This document shows, one piece after another, positions 42,851-52,031 of a DNA stretch of 56,169 nucleotides. Position numbers and translations under genes: made by a program. Origin of the DNA: an uncultured Fibrobacter sp. GTDB lineage: Bacteria; Fibrobacterota; Fibrobacteria; Fibrobacterales; Fibrobacteraceae. The notes below the pieces were generated by a model. That model saw only the letters and a list, made by a program, of their open reading frames with translations. It was not told the origin of the DNA and ran no database searches. The number at the start of each line of letters is the position of its first letter. Positions within the stretch are counted from its first letter, which is position 1. Location: contig CAKUTF010000015.1 in NCBI GenBank assembly GCA_934691725.1, positions 1 through 56,169 on the forward strand, in the 5' to 3' direction.

Positions 42851-43759
42851 ATGCTCTATACGCCTTACCGGGATTTTTTGGCAAGGGAATTTCCCGCCTT
42901 TCGGAAAGTCCGGAAATTGCCTCTTTCGGGTGGCATGTCATGTCCGAACCTCGACGGAAGCCGCGGTCGCGGAGGCTGCGCCTATTGCAACAACAAGTCG
43001 TTCAGCCCGGTCTGGGACAAGGCGAGCGTTTCTGTCGAGGAACAGCTCCGGGAATTTGTGCCGAAGCTTCGCAAGAAGTATCGGGATGCGGGAATACTCG
43101 CCTATTTCCAGCCCTATACGAATACCTACGCTCCGGTGGAAAAACTCCGCCGGATTTACGAACCGGTTTTTTCCTCGGAGGAAATTGCGGGCGTTGCGAT
43201 TGGAACGCGTCCGGATTGCGTTGCGGACGATATCCTGGAACTTCTCGCCTTTGAAAATTCCCGAAAAAAGGTGATTCTGGAGCTGGGGCTTCAGACGGCA
43301 AACGACAAGACTTTAGAGCGCATCGGTCGAGGACATTCGCTTTCGGCTTTTGAAGATGCCGTTTTGCGTGCCCATGCGGCGAACCTGATCGTGACTACCC
43401 ACGTGATTCTCGGACTTCCCGGCGAGACGATGGATGATTTTTTGCGGACAGCGGAAGTTGTCCGCGACTTGAAAATTTCCGCGGTAAAAATCCACCCGCT
43501 GCATATCGTGCGAAATACGCGGCTTGCGGATTCGTTTGTACGAAATGAGTTTTCTCTTCTTTCGTTCGACGATTACTGCGAAGCGGTTGCCGCCTTTATT
43601 CGGACCGTCGGTCGGGAAGTCGCTATCGAACGGTTTAGCGGGGAAGCGCAGAACGAAACGCTTGTGGCGCCCGATTGGAGCGGAGACCGGAACAGGATTG
43701 TAAAGAGGGTGGAAGAGCTTTTGGTTGGGTGGGAGAAGATGTCTGGGAACGGGGATTAG
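42851..43759 (+). CDS. TIGR01212-family radical SAM protein (YhcC-like)
   Basis: A 302-residue radical SAM enzyme. The iron-sulfur cysteines are in SCPNLDGSRGRGGCAYCNN (about residues 32-50), with the long first spacing characteristic of YhcC/TIGR01212 and not the usual CxxxCxxC. ILAYFQPYTNTYAPVEKL, VAIGTRPDCVADDIL, LELGLQTANDKTLERIGRGH and TTHVILGLPGETMDDF follow in the order of the family. The substrate is not established to my knowledge. It begins 2 bp after terC and probably shares its transcript. A long repeat tract begins straight after its stop. Confidence 0.9.
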   Translation: MLYTPYRDFLAREFPAFRKVRKLPLSGGMSCPNLDGSRGRGGCAYCNNKSFSPVWDKASVSVEEQLREFVPKLRKKYRDAGILAYFQPYTNTYAPVEKLRRIYEPVFSSEEIAGVAIGTRPDCVADDILELLAFENSRKKVILELGLQTANDKTLERIGRGHSLSAFEDAVLRAHAANLIVTTHVILGLPGETMDDFLRTAEVVRDLKISAVKIHPLHIVRNTRLADSFVRNEFSLLSFDDYCEAVAAFIRTVGREVAIERFSGEAQNETLVAPDWSGDRNRIVKRVEELLVGWEKMSGNGD

Positions 43760-44465
43760 TAACCAGTGGTCAGTGGTTAGACGGGATACGGGAAGAGGGG
43801 ACTTTTTAGCGAACTGCAATTAGGGACTAGGGAGAAGGGATCTGGGATTAGCTGTAGAGCGAACGTTTCTCTCTAAGCGGGAACTCTAGAGCGTGTTCAA
43901 AACTTAGCACTGAGAGCTTGATTGATAGTTGCCAGAAATCAGGAAACAGTTATCTGATAGGAAGAGGATCATGAGCTTTTCAGCGAACTGCAATCAGGAG
44001 TCTGTGGCTAGTGGTCCGTGATTAGTAGATAGTGATTAGAATGGAATGCGGAACACGATGAGTGGGATCGTTAGATCTTAGAACTGGGATCTTAATACTT
44101 AGATTTGCAGACGTCTATATTCTTGTATCTCAGAAGTTTAACGTTTGCGACGCTGCCCACTGCCCACTGAATTAGACGTCTGAATTTCTAAGCTCTCAGT
44201 TCTCCCAACTAAGCTCTGAATACCTCGGCAAGCTCGCTAGCCTGTCAAATCCCTTATCTGAAAGGAGATTCCCGTGTCGGTGCACGGGAATGACATTATA
44301 CCGTGTCCCAAAAGCTTAAATGTCCACAGCTCTGGCCACTGACCACTAGCCACTGAACACTATTCTAAGCTCTCAGTTCTCCCAACTAAGTTCTGACTAG
44401 CCACTGACCACTGTTCACTAAGCTTAGACGTCCGCGGCCTAATCCCTGAACATAAATATTCGCGG
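43760..44465. repeat. Second gene-free repeat mosaic with complementary halves
   Basis: About 700 bp with no gene. Left part: CCAGTGGTCAGTGGTTAG, GGGACTAGGGAGAAGGG and GCGAACTGCAATTAGGG, near copies of the left part at 32822. Right part: the complements, such as CACTGACCACTAGCCACTGA (about 44337) and CTAAGCTCTCAGTTCTCCC twice, with AGACGTCCGC and AGACGTCTG words and a TTCCCGTG...CACGGGAA palindrome at 44269-44290. The strand could fold back on itself over hundreds of bases. Confidence 0.8.
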
Positions 44466-44470
44466 CCTAT

Positions 44471-45802
44471 TCACACGACCGTAGCCTTTTTCCAACGACC
44501 GCTTTTTAACCGCCAGAGGTTTGCGCAGGACCTGTAGATTTCGTCGCACGCCATGCCTAGCCAAAGCCCGACAAGGCCCAAGTCCAGGACAAATGCGAGA
44601 AAAAGCGCGGAACCTAGTCCGAGCGTCCACATCATCAGGCTTCCGAAAATAGCGGGAAATTTTGAATCGCCCGCTGCGCGCAAGGAAGACGTGAGGACTA
44701 CGTTTGCCGATTTGAACGGTTGCAGGAGAACATCGCACCAGAGGCACGCCGACCCTAGCCGGATAACTTCCGGATTGTCCGTGTAGAGGCGAAGCAAGTG
44801 CGGTCCAAGCAGGGCGACTATCAAGGCGACGACGAAACCAGCGGAACAGCCCCCGACAAGGGATTGGGTTGTGCGTCGCATGGCCTTTTGATAATCGTGC
44901 GCTCCAACGAGATGAGCCACGAGAATCTGGTTTCCGTTTCCAAGGCCTACTCCCAGGATGACGGCGAACATGGCGAAGTTTGCGCTAAAAACTCGGGCTG
45001 TCACCGCTAGCGTTCCGAGGTGGACGACCATCGCGGTGATGAAAACCTGGAAAAGTTGGAAACTGACCGGTTCCGCGGCTGCGGGAAGCCCGATGCGAAT
45101 CCAGTCCCCGATGACTGCTCGGGAGCGCCTTATATCGAGAACCTTTGTCTTGTGGCGAATTTTGTACCGCAAGACGCACCAGAGGATTCCGCTAGAAAAC
45201 GCCCAGGAAAGAGCCGTAGCTAGCGCGACGCCTTTGACATGCATCTTCGGAAATCCGAGCAGCCCGTTTAAAAAGACGATGTTCAGACAGATGTTGAGCG
45301 CAATGGTGAGCGAGTTCCCGATAAGATTCCAGACAGTAAGACCGTGTGTAGCGATGAGTGCGGTGAGAGTTGTCTGCAAGGCCCTGAAGACAAATCCGAA
45401 GCAGACGACCTGTAAAAATTCGATACCGTATCGCGCCGTTTCGCCGGAAAGGCCCATGGCGTGGACAATCCAAGCGGATGAAGGAAGAATGAGGAGCGTC
45501 ATCGCAACGCCCAAAAGCAGGCTTCCGACGAGGACCATCGTGATGGTCGTTCGGGCGTGGCTGTTCGCATTTGCTCCGAGGAACTGTGAAGCGATGCTTG
45601 CGCCTGCCTGGGAAAATGCCTGGATGGCCATGAAAATCGTGCCGAGTATAGGCATGAGCGCTCCGACTCCGGCTGCTGCGTTTTCGCTTGTCCGCGACAA
45701 AAACCAGCTGTCCATCATCGGCTGGAAGACGCCGATTCCAAACGTGATGATAAGCGGCCAGGAGAGGCTCAAGATCCCGCGGTCTTTGACTGTATCGGTC
45801 AT
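44471..45802 (-). CDS. MATE-family multidrug/metabolite efflux pump
   Basis: A 443-residue membrane protein with 12 helices in two similar halves of six, as in MATE transporters. Typical pieces are LSWPLIITFGIGVFQPMMDSWFLS in helix 1, GASIASQFLGA in helix 2 and its counterpart GNGNQILVAHLVGAHDY in the second half, and GLPAAAEPVSFQLF opening helix 7. It exports organic cations or other compounds with sodium or protons. AAGGA lies 8 bp before the ATG. It is transcribed away from Cel51A's terminator and ends at a repeat tract. Confidence 0.92.
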   Translation of the reverse strand: MTDTVKDRGILSLSWPLIITFGIGVFQPMMDSWFLSRTSENAAAGVGALMPILGTIFMAIQAFSQAGASIASQFLGANANSHARTTITMVLVGSLLLGVAMTLLILPSSAWIVHAMGLSGETARYGIEFLQVVCFGFVFRALQTTLTALIATHGLTVWNLIGNSLTIALNICLNIVFLNGLLGFPKMHVKGVALATALSWAFSSGILWCVLRYKIRHKTKVLDIRRSRAVIGDWIRIGLPAAAEPVSFQLFQVFITAMVVHLGTLAVTARVFSANFAMFAVILGVGLGNGNQILVAHLVGAHDYQKAMRRTTQSLVGGCSAGFVVALIVALLGPHLLRLYTDNPEVIRLGSACLWCDVLLQPFKSANVVLTSSLRAAGDSKFPAIFGSLMMWTLGLGSALFLAFVLDLGLVGLWLGMACDEIYRSCANLWRLKSGRWKKATVV

Positions 45803-45879
45803 GGAGAAATCCTTAATTCTTTTGGCGGATAATTTAAAAGTTTGTGGCTATCTAGAGTTGTAGGCTTTGTGCAGAAACA

Positions 45880-45907
45880 AAAAGTCCCGGCTTTCGCCGG
45901 GACTTTT
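45880..45907 (-). terminator. Terminator of cel51A
   Basis: AAAAGTCCCGGC-TTTC-GCCGGGACTTTT is a perfect 12-bp stem with a tetraloop, between the cel51A stop and the MATE start on the same strand. The minus strand reads through the stem into TTTTGTTTCTG, so it should end the cel51A transcript. Confidence 0.92.
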
Positions 45908-45935
45908 CCGAATCTAGGAACCAAAGGATTCGAAA

Positions 45936-48900
45936 TTATTCCACTGTAATGAGTGTGAGAGTGTGCTTTCCGACCTTCACCGGCTTCGACAGATCGACTG
46001 TTTTCGCCTTCTTGGAAGGATCGTTAGCCCAGCCTTCTTTCAGCTTTTCGGAAGACTTGTCGAGGGTCTGGACCTTCGCCTTGCCCTTGAATCCCGGGAT
46101 GTCGAGCTTCAGTTCGAAGTCGCTGTAGGGGCTCTTGTTCACGACAAGGAGCGATTTCTTTTTCCCGTTCACTGTGTAGTACGTGGTGAGGAGCGCTTCT
46201 TCGTCACCGGAAATGGTTGTCTTGTAGAGCTTGCCACGGAGAGCGTCGGATGCCATCTGGAAAGCCCAGTAGCTCGGACGCGGGCAGTTCATGCATTCTT
46301 CGCCCGAACGCGTCAGGTAACCGTAGTCACCGCCTTCCGGAGTCATGTCGTTGTGAATATCCCAGTATTGCGCGTTGTCCACGTTTTCGGTGGCGAGCAT
46401 ACCGAGGTAGTCGGCGACAAAGAGACCGTTTTCGACAGCGATTGTCTGCGGCCCCGGGTTGAAATCGACAGAGTTCCATTCGGTGAGCCAGAGTTCGATC
46501 TTGTTCTTCTTGTTGAACTGCTTCGTCCACTTGTTCACGGTCTTGTGGAGACGGTCGTAAATCTTTGTGAGCGTCTGCGGCGAGGAGAGCATCGCAAAGT
46601 CGTTTTCTTCGCCGAAGTGCTGCGGATAGTGGTGGACGATAAGACCGTCTGCGATATCGCCGGTTTCCTTCAGGACCTTTTCGTTCCATTCGCCTTCGAG
46701 AACGCCGACGACAGCGACCTTGATGGTCGGATCGACTTTCTTCATGGCTTCGATGAACTTGCGGGCGCGCTTGCCGTAGATTTCACCGCCGTCCTTACCG
46801 TACTTTTCATAATACGGATGCCAGTTTCCGTAGATTTCGTTGCCGATTTCCCAGTAGAGGATTCCGGCCTTCTTGTCAACGTTCGTGTGCTTGACCCATG
46901 CCGCGGCTTCTTCCGGAGTTCCCGAACCGAAGTTTACAGTGAACATTGCGTTCGAACCGGTCTTTTTCAGCCATTCGAGGAATTCGTCCGTATCGACCAT
47001 CCAGTCCTTGTTCGCGAGAATTTCGTGCCAGTGGTCGTCGTCTGCGCGGAGACCGCCCGGGTAGCGGATGATGCCGTGGTTGATGCGCTTGGCAAATTCA
47101 GCGGTCTGTACCTTGAACTTCTTGTTGTCGAGCATGTCGCCATCCCAGAGGGCCGCGTTGATGCCGAAGAGACCGTTCGAAATCTGTGGGTTCAGGATAT
47201 CGCTTTCGCCCTTGACGAGGACGGGGATGACCTTCGGGCGTTCTTTCTGCTTGACCTCGCGGAGGTTCGTGAGCTTGATGTTATCGACTTCGAAACCGCC
47301 TTCGGTACCTTCTCCGCCCGGTTTGAAATCGAGGCTGATGACTCCCTTCAGGTCGAAGACGCCGTTTTCCTTGGCGTCCGCCGGCTGGTAGTAGGGGAAC
47401 TTGCCGAAGTTCTTGAACGGAACGAGGACCGTGGTGCGTCCCTTGGGAACGCCCGTGTTCGCGACGAAGATTTCGTTGCCCGCATCGGAAACCTGCACGG
47501 TAATCGACTGCCAGGCCTTTTCGGAATAGACGTCGAACATGATGCCCCAGTGCTTTGTCCAGTCGCGGTCGGAAGCCGGGCGGTTGTTCTTTTTCATATC
47601 GAGAACGACATCGACCCAGTCCGCCATGAGGAAGTGCTTGATGTTCAGGCTATGTCCGTCGAGGTGGCTTGTCTTGAACGGAACTTCGACATCGACCTGG
47701 GACTTCGGCCCCTTGGACGGTTCCCACTTGTCCTTCGAGAATTTGCTTTCGAAGTCGGAAATCACGAGATCCGGAGCGTTCGACTTGAAGTTGTTCCACT
47801 TAAGGTCCGGATCCACCCAGTCGATGTTTTCGGTGAACGTAATCTGATCGACGAAAATCGTCACGGGAGCGGGCTTGCCCGGTTCGCCCTGGTTTTCGCC
47901 CTTGCCGACCGAGAAGCGGATTTCCTGGATCTTGTCCCACTGGACATCCTTTGCGACTTCGGCCTGCTTGTTCGCGTCCCACGCCTTGCCTTTATCGAAG
48001 AACTTCTTCAGCGGAATCTTGGCGAGTTTCCACTCGGAGTTCGAAATCTTTCCGCCGTCGATCCAGTCGCCGAGGCTGAGCTTTGTCTGGCTCTTGATGT
48101 CGTGGCCCTGGTTGTCGAGAATGCCGACGTAGATCTTTTCTCCGCCGAGCTTGCCCTTGATCCAGAAGTAGAGACCGCCCTTGTCGCGAATCTTCTTCAG
48201 GTCAAAGTATTTGCCGTCGCCGAGCGAATAGGTGACGCCCGACCAGTCGTTGTTGTCGATATACATCGCGAGGACGTTCGGGTTGCCCGGTGTCTTGGAA
48301 TCCGCTTCGCGCTGCGCGGTGAGACCGCCATAGACATAGCTGAAGCCCGGAATCTGGTCCTTGTAGAAGACCTTGTAGGCTTTCGCCTTGCCGTCGAGCT
48401 TTTCCGGATTTTTCGGACCGTCGATGACATCGCTGTTTTCATCCCAGTAAACGATTTTTGGCTTGGGCTTCGCCTTCTTGTTGCCCTTGACGATTTCGAT
48501 GTTGTCGATATAGACTTCGAATTTCGGGTTGATGCCCTTGTCTATCGAGAAGCGGATTTCCGCAATCTTGTCCCAGTCGATGCGGGCCGGGAATTCGGAT
48601 TTGCGGGTGTTGTCCCAGTAGAGACCGCGGTCCGGGAAGTCGATAAGCGGAATGGAAACCTTTTTCCAGTCGGTCGTCACGGCTCCGCCTTCGATGTACT
48701 TGTTCATCGGGAGGGTTACCTGCGTCTTCTTGCCGTCGGAAACTTCCTCGTCAAGGATGCCGACCTTCATCTGCTCGCCGCCGTTCTTGCCCTTGATCAT
48801 GAATTCGAGCTTCGAGTCGAGCATATACTTGCTCAGGTCGAATGTTTCGTTGTAGAGGCAGATGGAAGCTCCGGAATAGTCCGTCGGGTCGAGCTTGATG

Positions 48901-49109
48901 TCGAGCGCGGACTTGGACTTGTATCCGCCTTCCTTGGTGATGGTGACCGTTCCGCCTTTGCCGCCGTAGGTGTAGTCGAAACCGCCCTGACGGTACTGGT
49001 CGTCGAACATCTTATATACGACAATGCGCGGGGGGCGCTGTGCCATCGCAGCGGTCGTCGCAAGCCCTAAAAAGAGGATGGACGTCGCCTTCAGAAATTG
49101 ATGTTTCAT
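45936..49109 (-). CDS. cel51A: Cel51A/EGF-type cellulose-binding endoglucanase (GH51)
   Basis: A 1057-residue secreted enzyme (signal peptide to about residue 23, FLGLATTAAMAQ). Three beta-sandwich carbohydrate-binding modules come first: about 30-215, 245-440 and 450-645, the first two similar to each other (SGASICLYNETFDL / SGVTYSLGDGKYFDL) and of the CBM30/CBM11 type described from Fibrobacter EGF. The GH51 catalytic part (about 660-1057) has the acid/base Glu in EIGNEIYG (about 757) and the nucleophile Glu in LTEWNS (about 877). It should cut beta-glucan chains of cellulose while bound to them. No sorting tail is present. AAAAGGAAAA precedes the start. Confidence 0.93.
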   Translation of the reverse strand: MKHQFLKATSILFLGLATTAAMAQRPPRIVVYKMFDDQYRQGGFDYTYGGKGGTVTITKEGGYKSKSALDIKLDPTDYSGASICLYNETFDLSKYMLDSKLEFMIKGKNGGEQMKVGILDEEVSDGKKTQVTLPMNKYIEGGAVTTDWKKVSIPLIDFPDRGLYWDNTRKSEFPARIDWDKIAEIRFSIDKGINPKFEVYIDNIEIVKGNKKAKPKPKIVYWDENSDVIDGPKNPEKLDGKAKAYKVFYKDQIPGFSYVYGGLTAQREADSKTPGNPNVLAMYIDNNDWSGVTYSLGDGKYFDLKKIRDKGGLYFWIKGKLGGEKIYVGILDNQGHDIKSQTKLSLGDWIDGGKISNSEWKLAKIPLKKFFDKGKAWDANKQAEVAKDVQWDKIQEIRFSVGKGENQGEPGKPAPVTIFVDQITFTENIDWVDPDLKWNNFKSNAPDLVISDFESKFSKDKWEPSKGPKSQVDVEVPFKTSHLDGHSLNIKHFLMADWVDVVLDMKKNNRPASDRDWTKHWGIMFDVYSEKAWQSITVQVSDAGNEIFVANTGVPKGRTTVLVPFKNFGKFPYYQPADAKENGVFDLKGVISLDFKPGGEGTEGGFEVDNIKLTNLREVKQKERPKVIPVLVKGESDILNPQISNGLFGINAALWDGDMLDNKKFKVQTAEFAKRINHGIIRYPGGLRADDDHWHEILANKDWMVDTDEFLEWLKKTGSNAMFTVNFGSGTPEEAAAWVKHTNVDKKAGILYWEIGNEIYGNWHPYYEKYGKDGGEIYGKRARKFIEAMKKVDPTIKVAVVGVLEGEWNEKVLKETGDIADGLIVHHYPQHFGEENDFAMLSSPQTLTKIYDRLHKTVNKWTKQFNKKNKIELWLTEWNSVDFNPGPQTIAVENGLFVADYLGMLATENVDNAQYWDIHNDMTPEGGDYGYLTRSGEECMNCPRPSYWAFQMASDALRGKLYKTTISGDEEALLTTYYTVNGKKKSLLVVNKSPYSDFELKLDIPGFKGKAKVQTLDKSSEKLKEGWANDPSKKAKTVDLSKPVKVGKHTLTLITVE

Positions 49110-49143
49110 TCGGTGTTTTCCTTTTGATGGTGTGTGTTAGAAA

Positions 49144-49887
49144 TTACTTTTTGGCTTCTTTCGCTTCTTTCAGGAGCTTTTCGACGAGATCCGGGCTGAA
49201 ACGGTCCTGGCGCTTGCCGTTGATGTAGAAGTTCGGGGTGCCCTGGACGCCGACCTTGACGCCAAGCTGGAAGTCCTCGTTAATCTTCGCCTGTTTCGTG
49301 GAATCGAGAGCCATGCTCTTTTCGAACTTCGCCATGTCGAGGCCGACTTCCTTCGCGACTTTCTTGAATGTTTCGGGCGTGAGTTCGCGGTTGTGGCTTG
49401 CGAGAGCATAGCGGTATTCCCAGAACTTGCCCTGTTCCTGGGCGGCCATGGTGGCGGCGGCCGCAGCGGGTGCGTCCTGGTGGAAGCTGAGCGGGAAGTG
49501 CTTGAAGACGAACTTGATTTCGTCCTTGTGCTTGTCCATCAGGTCGTGGATGGCCGGTGCGATGCGTGCGCAGTACGGACACTGGAATTCGGAGAATTCG
49601 ACAATCGTGAGGAGCGGATTCTTGGTGTTGCCGTAGACAGGGCTTGAACCGTCCGGGATTTCCCAGACCTTGTTGTCCGCTTCCATTTCTGCTTTCATCT
49701 GCTCGATGGAGAGACCGCGCTTTTCAAGGCCGTACTTGAGGATTTCGAATTCCTCGTGCATTGTCTTGACTTCGGCGGAAAGGCTGTCGAGTTTTGCACC
49801 GGAAGCTTTTCCGCTGGCGGAGGCCTGGTTGCAGGCAGACAGGGAAAAGACTAGGGCTGCGGAAAGGGCTAGCGGGAATGATTTCAT
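49144..49887 (-). CDS. DsbA-like thioredoxin-fold lipoprotein
   Basis: A 247-residue lipoprotein (lipobox SLSAC at about residue 19). A helical spacer (about 30-75) leads to a DsbA/thioredoxin domain with the redox site FQCPYCARI (about 102-110), an inserted helical part, and the cis-Pro loop VQGTPNFYING (about 215-225). It probably oxidises or isomerises disulfides of exported proteins. ATG 49887 follows AAGGA by 8 bp; the frame continues upstream to 49941 without a signal sequence. A TATATT box lies at 49922-49927. It is 34 bp upstream of cel51A, likely in one transcript. Confidence 0.9.
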   Translation of the reverse strand: MKSFPLALSAALVFSLSACNQASASGKASGAKLDSLSAEVKTMHEEFEILKYGLEKRGLSIEQMKAEMEADNKVWEIPDGSSPVYGNTKNPLLTIVEFSEFQCPYCARIAPAIHDLMDKHKDEIKFVFKHFPLSFHQDAPAAAAATMAAQEQGKFWEYRYALASHNRELTPETFKKVAKEVGLDMAKFEKSMALDSTKQAKINEDFQLGVKVGVQGTPNFYINGKRQDRFSPDLVEKLLKEAKEAKK

Positions 49888-49921
49888 GAAATGATCCTTC
49901 TTGTGAAATTTCGTTTTTGAA

Positions 49922-49927
49922 AATATA
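49922..49927 (-). promoter_or_regulatory. -10-like box of the dsbA-like/cel51A unit
   Basis: TATATT on the minus strand, 35 bp before the DsbA-like start codon, within TTTTATATATTTTC. No convincing -35 box accompanies it. It is the only AT-rich promoter-like patch in the gap to the aminotransferase gene and so the likely promoter for both downstream genes. Confidence 0.5.
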
Positions 49928-50009
49928 TAAAAGGCGGTCATCCGGAATCCGAAAATTTATTTTTTCGGTTACCCGAGGAACCGTCTGATGTAAACAAAAA
50001 TTTATATTC

Positions 50010-51314
50010 CTAGGCGCTCTTGACGTAGGCCTTGATGGCGTCGCGGATTTTCGTGAAAACAAGGCGGAGTTCGTCTTCGTTTTCTTCGAGAAGCGTGATG
50101 CGGAATCCCTGGAGTTCGCTGCAGAAGCTGCTGATGGGGACGACGCATACGCCGGTCGAGGCGAGCAGGTAATAGACGAAGCGGTAGTCGAGGCTCGAAA
50201 CGTTTTCCGTCCACTTTTCCACGAGGCTCTTGATTTGCGGGTCTTCGACGGGAAGCGTCTGCCGTTCGTTGAGAACGCCCGGCTTGAAGACTATCGTGTT
50301 GTAGAATGCGCCGTAGGTCGGGTTGAAGTAGAGCTCCGGCACTTCCGAGAGGATTTCGTTGATGAGCGCGCTGCGGCGTCCGATCTGTTCGTTGAGGGCA
50401 TCGCGGTGAATCTTGTAGCGCGGATCCCCGAGGACTTTCGGAATCGTGAGCTGCGGGATGGTCGTGGAGCAGACCTCGATCATTTTCGCGTTGTCTATCG
50501 CGCGGCAGAACGCGTCGAATTCGGGATCCTTGTCGCGGTTGTAGTATTCCGCCCAGCCACAGCGGGCTCCCGGCCACGGGTATTGCTTGGAAATGCCGTT
50601 GAGCGAAATTCCCGGGACGTCGCCGATATAAGTGGCTAGCGGGTGCGCCTGTACGCCGTTGTAGGTAATCTTGTTGTAGATTTCGTCGCAGATGATGCAG
50701 AGATGGTAATCCTTTGCGATTTTGACCATGTTCTCCAGGTATTCCATCGGATAGACCATTCCTGTCGGGTTGTCCGGGTTGATGATGAGAATCCCTGCGA
50801 CGTTTGGGTTGTACTTGACCTTGTTTTCGAGTTCTTCGAGGTCGGGGAGCCAGTGGTTTTCCGGGCGCAGATGATAGACGAGCGGGGAGGAATGCGCATG
50901 CGAGGCTTCGGCGGAACTGTGCGTGCTGTAGGCGGGGGACGGTCCGATGATGCGGGTCGTCATGGAGAGCAGGCTGTAAATCGTGGAAATGGCGTCGCCG
51001 AGCCCGTTGAAAAAGAGGATGTCGTCTGCGGTGATCTGCACGCCGCCGAGCTTGTTCGTCTCGTTGGCGAGAAATTCGCGGGTGTCGAGAAGCCCTTTCG
51101 ACGGGCAATAGCCGTAGCTCTTGTTCTGCTTCACGATGTCGCTTACGATGTCTTTGATCCATTCGGGAAGCTGGCAATGCTTTTCGATCGGGTCGCCGAT
51201 GTTTTCCCAGTGGATTTTAAGTCCGAGTGCCTTCAACTGATTCGCCTTCTTGACAATCTCGCGGATTTCGTAAGAAAGTTCCTTGGCACCTTCAGTCAAA
51301 AGTCGTTTACGCAT
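50010..51314 (-). CDS. Class I/II PLP-dependent aminotransferase
   Basis: A 434-residue fold-type-I aminotransferase. The pyridoxal-phosphate lysine is in SLNGISKQYPWPGARCGW (about residues 240-257), the cofactor contacts are NPDNPTGMVYP (about 180) and CDEIYNKITYNG (about 212), and the substrate-carboxylate arginine is in GFRITLL (about 400). It is closest in pattern to AspC/AlaC-type enzymes such as alanine or broad-range aminotransferases; the substrate cannot be fixed. The ATG at 51314 follows GGAGA by 6 bp; the TTG used by a longer frame lies in that ribosome-binding site. Confidence 0.9.
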   Translation of the reverse strand: MRKRLLTEGAKELSYEIREIVKKANQLKALGLKIHWENIGDPIEKHCQLPEWIKDIVSDIVKQNKSYGYCPSKGLLDTREFLANETNKLGGVQITADDILFFNGLGDAISTIYSLLSMTTRIIGPSPAYSTHSSAEASHAHSSPLVYHLRPENHWLPDLEELENKVKYNPNVAGILIINPDNPTGMVYPMEYLENMVKIAKDYHLCIICDEIYNKITYNGVQAHPLATYIGDVPGISLNGISKQYPWPGARCGWAEYYNRDKDPEFDAFCRAIDNAKMIEVCSTTIPQLTIPKVLGDPRYKIHRDALNEQIGRRSALINEILSEVPELYFNPTYGAFYNTIVFKPGVLNERQTLPVEDPQIKSLVEKWTENVSSLDYRFVYYLLASTGVCVVPISSFCSELQGFRITLLEENEDELRLVFTKIRDAIKAYVKSA

Positions 51315-51371
51315 TTTTATCTCCAATCAAAAAGTTGCGCTAGGTTTTGTCGCTAAAATTTAGCAAAAATG

Positions 51372-51968
51372 CTAGTCGTCGCAGTCGAGGCATTTCCATT
51401 CGACGATGCCCGAACCGTAATTGTTGAACCTTGCCATGGTATTGATCTCTATATCGATAAGGAATCCTGTAGAACCTGCGTTCTTTGTGCAGCAGCCGTC
51501 GCAGTCCGAATCCGAGCACATGTCATAGACCACCGCATCGATTTCCGCTCCGTTCTTTCTGAGCCGGAAAGTTTTCAGCTTGTAAGTTTCAAAATCCTTT
51601 TCGTGGACGGCGATGATGTTGTTTTCCTTGACCCATTCTTCCGTCTGCTGCCCGTCGAGTGCGGCGAAGTATCCCGCCCACTGGCAACCGTTGTATTCGA
51701 TGCATTCCTCGCTTCCCGGATCCGGATAGGATTCGTAGTTGGTGAGACGCGCCTTGTTCCATTCGGTTTCAGAGCCGGAAGCGCCGGTGGGGTCTGCCGA
51801 TGAAGAACTGAATATCTCGGAAGAAGAAAGCTCGGTGTCGCTCGAAAAAGCTTCCGAAGAGAGTGCCGTGTCGGAAGACTGCGTGGGAAAATCCGGTTCC
51901 GCGCTTTTGTTCGAGTTGCCGGTGCAGGCGAAAAGAGAGAAGGCGAGAAGGGGAAAAAATTTTTTCAT
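51372..51968 (-). CDS. Lipoprotein with expansin-like double-psi barrel domain
   Basis: A 198-residue lipoprotein with lipobox FSLFAC at about residue 15, a Ser/Glu-rich linker (SSEAFSSDTELSSSEIFSSS) and a C-terminal domain with about eight cysteines. The pattern AVVYDMCSDSDCDGCC...LIDIEINTMARF..GIVEWKCLDC resembles the double-psi barrel of expansins and RlpA (V-x-D-x-C, then D-x-x-x-x-x-F and G-I-V-x-W). Expansin-like proteins loosen plant cell wall or peptidoglycan without hydrolysis, which would suit this organism. The family call is by pattern. The start at 51968 fits the signal peptide; the frame opens at 52031. Confidence 0.62.
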   Translation of the reverse strand: MKKFFPLLAFSLFACTGNSNKSAEPDFPTQSSDTALSSEAFSSDTELSSSEIFSSSSADPTGASGSETEWNKARLTNYESYPDPGSEECIEYNGCQWAGYFAALDGQQTEEWVKENNIIAVHEKDFETYKLKTFRLRKNGAEIDAVVYDMCSDSDCDGCCTKNAGSTGFLIDIEINTMARFNNYGSGIVEWKCLDCDD

Positions 51969-52031
51969 AAATTCGAATATAATCTCTTGCAAAACCTTTT
52001 TCGAACGAAGCGTGAAAAATTTTCGAAACAT

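Noticed and set aside
45963..49070. A 1035-codon open frame on the plus strand, opposite cel51A
   Set aside because: It mirrors cel51A almost end to end, has no recognisable domain and is rich in Val, Asp, Glu and Arg as expected when GC-biased codons are read on the opposite strand.
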